Origin: Planctomycetaceae bacterium
GTDB taxonomy: Bacteria > Planctomycetota > Phycisphaerae > Phycisphaerales > SM1A02
Reading direction: 5' to 3'
Length of the DNA stretch: 5,749 bases
Assembly: GCA_027488265.1 (NCBI GenBank)
Contig: JAIYCA010000466.1
Location: forward strand, 1 to 5,749
Position numbers and translations under genes: made by a program. Below are positions 1 through 5,634 of the stretch, piece by piece. How positions within the stretch are numbered: the stretch's first letter is position 1; the number at the start of each line of letters is the position of its first letter. The notes beneath the pieces were generated by a model. It saw only the letters and a list, made by a program, of their open reading frames with translations. It made no database searches and was not told the origin of the DNA.

Positions 1-99
1 GACATGTTGTTTGACGCGGTGAGGAAGTGCGGGAACGCGTGGGTCGGAGAGGGAGCCGCTCGCTCCGGAACGGACGCGAAGGGCAGTCGGGAAGAGTAG
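1..99 (+). CDS. Possible C-terminal end of an upstream gene (partial)
   Basis: Frame 1 is open from the first base of the window to a TAG at 97-99 and would encode 32 residues, beginning DMLFDAVRKCGNAWVGEG and ending in a charged tail GSREE. Most third positions are G or C, as in the neighbouring genes. The 46-base gap from this stop to the lysS start is a normal distance. Against it, the stretch is short, uses AGG for arginine whereas the neighbours prefer CGC/CGT, and part of it resembles the noncoding repeat at 5586-5610. I recognise no family. It could equally be noncoding leader. Confidence 0.3.
   Translation, partial: DMLFDAVRKCGNAWVGEGAARSGTDAKGSREE
37..58 (+). repeat. Possible degenerate fragment of the 3'-end repeat
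   Basis: The block GCGTGG (37-42) followed by AGAGGGAGCCG (48-58) matches the same two blocks, in the same order, in the terminal repeat (5586-5591 and 5600-5610; also 5698-5703 and 5712-5722), with 3 fewer bases between them here. Directly after it GGAGC (52-56) and GCTCC (62-66) can pair around a 5-base loop, at the position where the repeat has its GCCGC/GCGGC hairpin. The match is short and GC-rich, so chance is possible. Confidence 0.2.
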
Positions 100-131
100 C
101 GGAAAACGCCCGAAGTACGCGCGCGCTCGTT

Positions 132-135
132 AGGA
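132..135 (+). promoter_or_regulatory. Weak ribosome binding site of lysS
   Basis: AGGA lies 10 bases upstream of the ATG at 146. It is the only Shine-Dalgarno-like motif at a usable distance and it is a modest match. No convincing -35/-10 promoter pair was found in 1-145: a TTGACG at 11-16 has no matching -10 box 16-18 bases downstream. Confidence 0.4.
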
Positions 136-145
136 TTCTCGCTCC

Positions 146-1846
146 ATGTCTGAATCAAAGTCTGAACCAAAGTCCGAACCAAAGTCTGAGATCGCGCCCG
201 AAACCGCTTCGCCTTTGGAGCAATCCGAATCCGAAATCGTCGCGTCGCGTCGTGCCAAATTGAAGCGTTTCCGCGAGGAACTCGGCTTCGAACCGTACGG
301 CCAACGCGAAGATGGACTGCTTGCACGTTCTGATGCGCGCACGCGATTCTCGGAGAGTGCGCACGTTGCGTTTGATCTCGCGTCGAAAGAGGCGAAAGCA
401 GCAGGAACGGCAGCAAATGCAGCAGCTGACACGCGTGCCGTCGTGCGCGTTGCTGGTCGCGTCGTTCAACACCGCGACATGGGCAAGTTGGTGTTTCTCT
501 TCCTGCGCGATGCGACGGGCGATCTTCAGATCAGCGTGTCGAAGTCGTCGGTCGCCGCGAACGCATTTGAACTCGCGAAGCACGCGGATTACGGCGACAT
601 TCTCGTTGCAGAAGGCCCGATTGGCCGTACGAATAAGGGCGAAATCTGCGTGTGGGCGACATCGATTTCGCTCGGCACCAAGTCGCTCGCAGCACCGCCA
701 GAAAAGTGGCACGGCCTCACTGATCCAGAACTTCGCTATCGCCGTCGCTACGTCGACATGTACGCGAATCCTGAGACGGCGAAGGTCTTTGCGATGCGTG
801 CACGCATCGTTTCGCGCATTCGTCGCTTTATGGACGCGCGCGGATTCCTCGAAGTCGAGACTCCCGTACTTCAGCCGATCGCAGGCGGTGCGGCGGCGCG
901 GCCATTCACAACGCATCACAACGCACTTGATATGCCGCTTTTCATGCGCATTGCGCCGGAGCTCTATCTCAAGCGATGCCTCGTCGGCGGTATGCGCAAG
1001 GTCTACGAGATCAACCGAAACTTCCGCAACGAAGGTATCGATCGATCGCACAACCCTGAGTTCACCGCGATGGAGGTGTACGAGGCGTTCGGCGATTACG
1101 GCACGATGATGGAACTCACGGAGAGTCTTATCCACGATCTCGCGGTCTCGATGATCGATGAGCGTCGCGCCGCGGGCTTACGCGTGGATGCCGATCTCGC
1201 AGAGGGCGGCCCAACGCTTCCGTGGGGCGAACTCGCGATCAATTACGCGAAGCCGTTTGTGCGCGTGAAGTTCGAGGATCTCTTCCGCCAAGGCGCTGGT
1301 TGCGAAATGCGCGATTTTGCGGCGGTGCGTGCGAAGGCGCGTGAGCTCGGTCTGCATCACGAGGCGAAACTCGATGATTGGCTCGTCGTCAACGAAGTCT
1401 TCGAAGAGTGCGCGGAACCGTTGATCGATCCATGTCGGCCGACCTTTGTGACCGATTATCCGAGTGCTGTGTCGCCGTTGACGCGGCCGAGCCGCACTGA
1501 TCCTGCGCTCTGTGAGCGTTGGGACATTTTCATCGGTGGCATGGAAGTGGGGCCCGCGTACACCGAACTCAACGATCCCGATATTCAGCTTGCGAAATTC
1601 ACCGAGCAACTCAAGGGTGCGGACGACGAAGAGTCGACCTTCCGCACGCTTGACGAAGATTTCGTCGAGAGTTTGCGCGTTGGAATGCCGCCGGCGGGTG
1701 GCCTTGGCATCGGCATCGATCGGCTCGTCATGTTGCTCACGGACAGCGCGTCGATTCGCGACGTCATTCTCTTCCCGCTGCTGAAGTCGATGGGTGCGTC
1801 TTCGCCCGATGCAGGAGCTTCCGACGAGAGCGGGAAGGGCGCGTGA
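146..1846 (+). CDS. lysS: Lysyl-tRNA synthetase, class II
   Basis: This cytoplasmic enzyme attaches lysine to tRNA-Lys using ATP. The 566-residue product has the class II LysRS layout. Residues 1-30 are a low-complexity Ser/Glu/Lys/Pro tail. A helical region follows (about 31-60). An anticodon-binding OB fold spans about 98-176 (VVRVAGRVVQHRDMGKLVF, later TNKGEICVW). The catalytic domain runs from about 188 to 548. Motif 1 is around 233-244 (FLEVETPVLQP). Motif 2 is around 286-312 (YEINRNFRNEGIDRSHNPEF), with Arg294 and Glu296 in the FRNEG core. Motif 3 is at 519-545 (GLGIGIDRLVMLLTD), with Arg526. The lysine-pocket region PTFVTDYPSAVSPL (432-445) is also present. Family members are often near 500 residues; the excess is the N-terminal tail and an 18-residue Gly/Ser/Ala/Asp C-terminal tail. 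The ATG at 146 is the only good start before the conserved region. The stop overlaps the next gene by 4 bases (GTGA). Confidence 0.97.
   Translation: MSESKSEPKSEPKSEIAPETASPLEQSESEIVASRRAKLKRFREELGFEPYGQREDGLLARSDARTRFSESAHVAFDLASKEAKAAGTAANAAADTRAVVRVAGRVVQHRDMGKLVFLFLRDATGDLQISVSKSSVAANAFELAKHADYGDILVAEGPIGRTNKGEICVWATSISLGTKSLAAPPEKWHGLTDPELRYRRRYVDMYANPETAKVFAMRARIVSRIRRFMDARGFLEVETPVLQPIAGGAAARPFTTHHNALDMPLFMRIAPELYLKRCLVGGMRKVYEINRNFRNEGIDRSHNPEFTAMEVYEAFGDYGTMMELTESLIHDLAVSMIDERRAAGLRVDADLAEGGPTLPWGELAINYAKPFVRVKFEDLFRQGAGCEMRDFAAVRAKARELGLHHEAKLDDWLVVNEVFEECAEPLIDPCRPTFVTDYPSAVSPLTRPSRTDPALCERWDIFIGGMEVGPAYTELNDPDIQLAKFTEQLKGADDEESTFRTLDEDFVESLRVGMPPAGGLGIGIDRLVMLLTDSASIRDVILFPLLKSMGASSPDAGASDESGKGA
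149..190 (+). repeat. 12-bp tandem repeat in the lysS N-terminus
   Basis: Three full 12-base units (149-160, 161-172, 173-184) and a partial fourth (185-190), based on TCTGAACCAAAG, differ by single bases. They begin directly after the start codon and are in frame, encoding SESK/SEPK/SEPK/SE. The segment is unusually A-rich for this window. Because the unit is a multiple of three, copy number can change without breaking the frame. Confidence 0.85.
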
Positions 1847-3492
1847 AATCGCAGCGCGCGAGTTTTCGGAAGGCGTTCGTGGCGTGCATCACGTTTGGCG
1901 TGATTGCAGTCAGTGCGGTCGGAACTGCTCGAAGCGCGCAGGCGGATTGGATCATCGTCGAGGAGCGTTACTACACGCTCACGCTCGCGGGCAAGCCTTG
2001 CGGCCGATCGTTTGAAGTTGTCGAGAAAGACGGCGATCGCGTGCAAACGAGATCGCGTCTTGAGATGCGCTTCAAACGGCTTGGCGAAGAGACGGTGATC
2101 GACTTCGCCAACACGTTCGTCGAAACCTCGGCTGGCGATCCTGTGGCGGCATCGATCTCGATGAACGGCGCGCCTGCGTTGCGATACGAATTTGAGCCAG
2201 GCGCTGGAGCAAGTGCTGCTCCGACGAAGGTCACGGTGTTGCGCGGCGAGACGCGTGAGGTGCGCGAGATCGACGCCGGTGTGTGGCTGACGCCTCGAGA
2301 AACTGCGGCGTTTGTCGCGGCGCGCGTGATGGCCAACGCGGCAGATGCTCGCTATCGATCGCTTGACGTGCAATCAGGACTCGTGCCTGTCGAGATCAGC
2401 ATGCGTCGCGGCGGCGCGGAGAAGCTGCGGCTGGGCGAGCGTTCGCTGGATGTCCTTCGCTACACAGTCGTGAACAGCCTCGTGCCAGTCGAAGCGAATG
2501 AACGCTACGACGCGAAAGGTGCGCTCGTGATGAGCACCACACCGATCGGACTCGGCGATCTCGTCTCAACGCTCGCGACAAAGTCGGAAGCGGATGCGTC
2601 GTACGCTGCGGCGAGTTTCGACCTTCTGGCGGGCACATTCGTTGCGACGAAGCCAATTGCGCGATGGGCTGATCGAACACGCCTTGCACTCCAGCTACGC
2701 GCCAAAGGCGACGCGCTCGTTGATTTGCCGACGACGGGTTCGCAGACGGTTCGTCGCATCGATGCGCGGACGGCGATCATCGATATCGACACCATGCGAG
2801 CAAGTGGAGCGGCGGAGGGCGATCTCACTGACGCGCGTTGGATGAAGCCGAACGAAATCATCGATGCAGACAGCGAAGCAGTGCGTGAACTTCTTTCTCG
2901 CGCGAAGCTTCCGCCGCGCGTTGAGAACGCGGGTCCAACGCAGTTGCTCGAGCGAGCCGATCGGTTACGCACGCTCGTGGCAAAGCACTTGCGCGACAAA
3001 AATCTCGCGACGGCATTTGCTTCCGCGAGTGAAGCGGCGCGCGCGCGCGGCGGGGATTGCACCGAGCACGCGGTGCTTCTTGCGGCGTTGCTTCGTGCTG
3101 ATGGAATCCCGTCGCGTGTCGTCAGCGGGCTTGTGTACGTTCCTGATCTTGGCGGGCAAGGTCCAGGATTCGGTTGGCATCTTTGGACGCAGGCGCTTGT
3201 CTATCCGCCGCTTGTCGCGGGCGGATTTGGCCGCGCGTGGGTTGATTTCGATGCGACGTTGCCAGGCGATGCGCGGTTTCACGCTGGGCACATCGCAGTC
3301 GCCACGAGTGATCTCGCGGGCGGAGCGTCGGACCCTGCGTTTGCACAGGCACTCTCGCTCGTGGGCGGAGTTGAGATCGTGGAAGTCGATGGTGCACAGT
3401 CGGGCGTACCGCAGAATCCCGTAAACTCGGCAAAGCCTTCAAGCGCGCCCTCTGATTCAAAGCCGAATTCCACAGGGAACGCCGCGCCATGA
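1843..3492 (+). CDS. Exported transglutaminase-like (papain-fold) protein
   Basis: This 549-residue protein has a C-terminal transglutaminase-like domain, at about 365-480. The Cys-His-Asp triad looks intact: Cys406 in GGDCTEHAVLLAALLRADGI, His446 in FGWHLWTQ, and Asp470 in WVDFDATLP. The motif pattern matches bacterial transglutaminase-like proteins, which act as proteases, amidases or crosslinkers; the substrate cannot be inferred. Residues 1-34 look like a Sec signal peptide: basic start (K2, R5, R9, K10), hydrophobic core about 11-28, and an AQA cleavage site before Asp35. Export is therefore expected. Residues 35-360 are predicted mainly beta-rich with no family I recognise. The C-terminal 30 residues are Ser/Pro/Asn-rich and probably disordered. 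No other membrane segment is evident. The GTG start overlaps the lysS stop by 4 bases, with AAGGG at 1835-1839 as a close, weak ribosome site. Later starts would remove the basic part of the signal. The 4-base overlap with nnrD places it inside the operon. Confidence 0.88.
   Translation: MKSQRASFRKAFVACITFGVIAVSAVGTARSAQADWIIVEERYYTLTLAGKPCGRSFEVVEKDGDRVQTRSRLEMRFKRLGEETVIDFANTFVETSAGDPVAASISMNGAPALRYEFEPGAGASAAPTKVTVLRGETREVREIDAGVWLTPRETAAFVAARVMANAADARYRSLDVQSGLVPVEISMRRGGAEKLRLGERSLDVLRYTVVNSLVPVEANERYDAKGALVMSTTPIGLGDLVSTLATKSEADASYAAASFDLLAGTFVATKPIARWADRTRLALQLRAKGDALVDLPTTGSQTVRRIDARTAIIDIDTMRASGAAEGDLTDARWMKPNEIIDADSEAVRELLSRAKLPPRVENAGPTQLLERADRLRTLVAKHLRDKNLATAFASASEAARARGGDCTEHAVLLAALLRADGIPSRVVSGLVYVPDLGGQGPGFGWHLWTQALVYPPLVAGGFGRAWVDFDATLPGDARFHAGHIAVATSDLAGGASDPAFAQALSLVGGVEIVEVDGAQSGVPQNPVNSAKPSSAPSDSKPNSTGNAAP
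3474..3478 (+). promoter_or_regulatory. Ribosome binding site of nnrD
   Basis: AGGGA lies 10 bases before the ATG at 3489, inside the end of the upstream coding sequence. Together with the ATGA overlap it supports this start and suggests coupled translation with the transglutaminase-like gene. Confidence 0.5.
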
Positions 3493-4448
3493 CGGTGAGT
3501 CCAAACGGTCTTCCGTTCGAATCGCTTCCGACGCTTCCCGCGCGGCCTGAGGCAGGGCACAAGGGTTCGTTCGGCACAGTGCTCGTCATCGGTGGCTGTG
3601 CGCATTTGCCGCGGCAAATGCTTGGTGGAGCGATGCTCGCGGCGCGCGCGGCGTTGCGCGTTGGCGCTGGGCGCGTGATCGCCGCGGTGCCTTCGCCGCT
3701 TGCAGCCGAAGCGCTCGCAATCTTGCCCGAAGCGACGGTCGTGCCGCTTCCGGTGGACGCAGAAGGCGCGTTACTCGCGTCCGAATCGGCGGAAGTGCTC
3801 GATGCTGCGATGCGAGATGCGACATCGGTCGTCATTGGTCCTGCGCTTGGTCGTTCGCCCTCGGCGGAATCGGTTGTGATGCGTCTTGTTGCGATTGGTG
3901 AAAAGCCGCTTGTCGTTGATGCCGACGCCATTCGCGCTTTTGCAGCGCATCGTGAGCCTGCGCGAGATCTGCGCGGAACTGTGATTTTCACGCCGCATCC
4001 CGGCGAGGCGGCCGCGCTTGCGGAGGCTGTTGGTGCGTTGGTCGACTGTGTGGAACGCGCAACGCGGCCTGCTGCGGCGATGGAGTTGGCGCAACGGCTG
4101 GGCGCAGTAGTTGTGTTGAAAGGCGCTGGGACGATCACAAGCGACGGGCTTCGCGCGTGGCGTTGTGAACGAGGCGGGCCGGTGCTCGCGACGGGTGGTT
4201 CGGGCGATGTCCTTGCGGGCATCGTCGGTGGCTTGCTCGCGCAGTTTGAGTGTGGTCGGCGCGCGACTGCCTCGGCGGCCTCGAAGGATGCATCCGTGCC
4301 GCTTCCCGGCGCGATTGCTGCGTTGGCCGTTGAATTGCACGCACGTGCGGGCGACCTTTGGGCTGCGGCGCACGGCGATGCGGGCCTTCTTGCCCATGAA
4401 ATTGCCGATCTCGTTCCTGATGTGATGCATGCCATGCGAAGCGCGTGA
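3489..4448 (+). CDS. nnrD: ADP-dependent NAD(P)H-hydrate dehydratase (YjeF C-terminal family)
   Basis: This enzyme uses ADP (in bacterial members) to dehydrate the S form of hydrated NADH or NADPH (NAD(P)HX) back to the usable cofactor. The 319-residue protein has a ribokinase-like fold. Visible motifs are HKGSFGTVLVIGG (24-36), RVGAGRV (57-63), VIGPALGRS (115-123), PLVVDADAIRA (140-150), FTPHPGEAAAL (167-177), VVLKGAGT (208-215) and LATGGSGDVLAGIVGGLLAQ (233-252); Asp240 in GSGD is the expected catalytic base. A C-terminal HARAGDLWAAAHGDAGLLA block is also typical. The N-terminal epimerase domain found in bifunctional NnrD proteins is absent, so this is a stand-alone dehydratase whose epimerase partner (nnrE) would have to lie elsewhere; it is not in this window. 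An Ala/Ser/Lys-rich stretch at about 257-272 looks like a variable loop. The ATG overlaps the upstream stop by 4 bases. Confidence 0.95.
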   Translation: MTVSPNGLPFESLPTLPARPEAGHKGSFGTVLVIGGCAHLPRQMLGGAMLAARAALRVGAGRVIAAVPSPLAAEALAILPEATVVPLPVDAEGALLASESAEVLDAAMRDATSVVIGPALGRSPSAESVVMRLVAIGEKPLVVDADAIRAFAAHREPARDLRGTVIFTPHPGEAAALAEAVGALVDCVERATRPAAAMELAQRLGAVVVLKGAGTITSDGLRAWRCERGGPVLATGGSGDVLAGIVGGLLAQFECGRRATASAASKDASVPLPGAIAALAVELHARAGDLWAAAHGDAGLLAHEIADLVPDVMHAMRSA

Positions 4449-4463
4449 TCGCGTCGTCGCGAT
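4448..4463 (+). terminator. Short perfect hairpin at the nnrD stop codon
   Basis: ATCGCG (4448-4453) and CGCGAT (4458-4463) form a perfect 6-bp stem around TCGT, starting at the last base of the nnrD stop. No T-run follows, so it is not a classic intrinsic terminator. It may mark the 3' end of the operon, or it may be chance in GC-rich sequence. Confidence 0.25.
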
Positions 4464-4476
4464 GCCGTGGGTCGGC

Positions 4477-4482
4477 TACATT
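4477..4482 (+). promoter_or_regulatory. Possible -10 box for the YhaM-like gene
   Basis: TACATT, preceded by GGC, is the best -10-like hexamer in the 105-base gap between nnrD and the next gene. It lies 72 bases before the start codon. No recognisable -35 hexamer is placed 16-18 bases upstream, so this rests on position and the single box. Confidence 0.25.
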
Positions 4483-4502
4483 GGACCTTCGCCCTCAAGA
4501 TC

Positions 4503-4538
4503 GAGTTCGTGATAGAGCTCGTGAAAGAGCTTGAGGCG
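4503..4538 (+). repeat. Degenerate 12-bp tandem repeat in the leader of the YhaM-like gene
   Basis: GAGTTCGTGATA (4503-4514) is followed by GAGCTCGTGAAA (4515-4526; 10 of 12 bases identical) and by a decayed third unit beginning GAGCTTGAG (4527-4535). The block lies between the possible promoter and the Shine-Dalgarno. Read in the frame of the following gene it would give EFVI-ELVK-ELEA, but translation probably starts after it. Confidence 0.5.
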
Positions 4539-4546
4539 GAGAAGGA
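4538..4546 (+). promoter_or_regulatory. Strong ribosome binding site of the YhaM-like gene
   Basis: GGAGAAGGA ends 7 bases before the ATG at 4554. It is the best Shine-Dalgarno in the window and favours that ATG over the in-frame upstream GTG codons at 4467 and 4509, which have no comparable motif. Confidence 0.75.
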
Positions 4547-4553
4547 ATCCACG

Positions 4554-5528
4554 ATGAATCAGGATCACCAGCGCATCGCGACGCTGCAAGACCGCACGTA
4601 TGTCGAGGGCGTCTACTCGATCGTCAATCCGCAACTTGCACAAACGCGTACGAACAAGCCGTATCTGAAGTGCATGGTGCGCGATGCGAGCGGTGAGATC
4701 ACGGCGCGCGCGTGGAGTTTCGAAGAAGCGCAGTTCGACGCGATTGCGAACGCGGGCTTCGTGTTTCTCCGCGGATCGACTCAGGCCTATCAAGGTCAAT
4801 TGCAGTTGATCATCGAACAAATCGAGCCACGCGAGGTGACGATCGAAGAGATGCGTGCGTTGTTGCCGTCGACGACGAAAGATGTCGACGCGATGTTTGC
4901 ACGTGTGTGTGAACTACTCCGTTCGATGGAACATCCGGCAATGCGTGCGCTTGCCGAGCAATACCTCTCCGACGAAGGATTGATGCAGAATTTCCGCGCG
5001 GCACCTGCCGCGATGAGCGTGCATCACGGTTGGATCGGCGGACTGCTTGAGCACACCCATCAGTTGATGGAGCTCGCGGATCGCATGCTGCCGCTGTATC
5101 CAGCGCTCAATCGCGACATCGTGCTTTTCTCGCTCTTTGCGCATGATCTCGCGAAGACCGTTGAACTCGAGTGGGAGCGAGGATTCAACTACACCACCGA
5201 AGGTCAGCTTGTCGGGCACGTCGTGCGTGGTGCGGTGTGGCTGCAAATCAAGGCCGCCGCTGCGGCGCGTGCGGGCGACAAGTTGCCTGGCGAAACGCTG
5301 CGGATTCTGCAGCACATTCTTGTCTCGCATCACGGACTGCCCGAGCACGGCGCTGCGAAAGCGCCGGCGACACCGGAGGCGGTCTTCGTCGCGATGCTCG
5401 ACAATCTCGACGCGAAGAGCCAAGCGGCGATCAGTGCCGCAAAGCGCGAGTTCGCCGGCGGCGGCGAGTGGAGCGACAAGGTGTGGGCGCTCGAAACGAA
5501 GATCTATCGGCCGGATCCGCTTGTTTGA
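4554..5528 (+). CDS. yhaM: YhaM-family 3'-5' exoribonuclease (OB fold + HD domain)
   Basis: The 324-residue product matches the YhaM layout in order and length (Bacillus YhaM is a little over 310 residues). An N-terminal OB fold at about 15-95 (LKCMVRDASGEITARAWSF, then FLRGSTQAYQGQLQLII) should bind single-stranded nucleic acid. An HD phosphohydrolase domain spans about 155-290. Likely metal ligands are His167 in GGLLEHTHQ, the His197-Asp198 pair in FAHDLAK, His222 in GHVV, His259/His260 in VSHHG and Asp283 in MLDNLDAK. YhaM trims RNA, and in some reports DNA, from the 3' end in the cytoplasm using divalent metal; the same role is inferred here. The start at 4554 is chosen from the strong GGAGAAGGA. 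Upstream GTG starts would add up to 29 residues (MGRLHWTFALKIEF...) that resemble no part of the family. It follows a 105-base gap and so is probably its own transcription unit. Its TGA stop coincides with the first bases of the downstream repeat. Confidence 0.92.
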   Translation: MNQDHQRIATLQDRTYVEGVYSIVNPQLAQTRTNKPYLKCMVRDASGEITARAWSFEEAQFDAIANAGFVFLRGSTQAYQGQLQLIIEQIEPREVTIEEMRALLPSTTKDVDAMFARVCELLRSMEHPAMRALAEQYLSDEGLMQNFRAAPAAMSVHHGWIGGLLEHTHQLMELADRMLPLYPALNRDIVLFSLFAHDLAKTVELEWERGFNYTTEGQLVGHVVRGAVWLQIKAAAAARAGDKLPGETLRILQHILVSHHGLPEHGAAKAPATPEAVFVAMLDNLDAKSQAAISAAKREFAGGGEWSDKVWALETKIYRPDPLV

Positions 5529-5634
5529 GCGCTCGCGACTGGCGGCGGGGCGGCTACGCCGCGTCCGCCGCTTTCGCTCGCTTTGGCGTGGATGAAGCCA
5601 GAGGGAGCCGCCGCAGCGGCGACCGCGACAAGCA
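5526..5634 (+). repeat. Terminal tandem repeat, unit 1 (109 bp)
   Basis: This unit has three parts. A 20-base left flank (5526-5545) is identical to 5635-5654. A 22-base core (5546-5567) shares no obvious sequence with the unit 2 core. The right flank (5568-5634) matches 5680-5746 with one difference (C5611 versus T5723). The first three bases are the stop codon of the preceding gene. No credible ORF lies within the unit on either strand. Three hairpins can be drawn: the core hairpin (5542-5571), TGGC/GCCA (5584-5587 with 5597-5600) and GCCGC/GCGGC (5607-5611 with 5616-5620). Function unknown: candidates are a dispersed REP-like element, a structured RNA or 3' end, or a remnant of a mobile element. 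Confidence 0.9.
5542..5571 (+). other. Core hairpin of repeat unit 1
   Basis: GCGGCGG (5542-5548) pairs with CCGCCGC (5565-5571). After a small interior loop (G5549 opposite GT 5563-5564), GCGGC (5550-5554) pairs with GCCGC (5558-5562) around the loop TAC. It begins 13 bases after the stop codon of the YhaM-like gene, so it could act as an mRNA 3'-end stabiliser or a terminator-like stem, but no T-run follows. Confidence 0.7.

Noticed and set aside
1..145. T-box or other lysine-responsive leader upstream of lysS
   Set aside because: The leader is only 145 bases in this window, and I see neither the T-box sequence nor a lysine-riboswitch-like arrangement or terminator/antiterminator pair.
155..1135. 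Open frame of 326 codons on the - strand opposite lysS
   Set aside because: It is fully inside lysS and gives an Arg/His/Cys-rich product with no recognisable motif: an antisense shadow.
3122..4552. Long open frame of 476 codons on the - strand opposite nnrD
   Set aside because: It overlaps nnrD and the end of the transglutaminase-like gene, both with clear family motifs. Its translation is Arg/Ser/Ala-rich low-complexity, typical of an antisense shadow of GC-rich genes.
5542..5571. Intrinsic terminator after the YhaM-like gene
   Set aside because: The stem is strong, but the bases after it (TTTCGCTCGCTTT) are not a continuous T-run, and the hairpin is part of a repeated element; recorded as a hairpin only.
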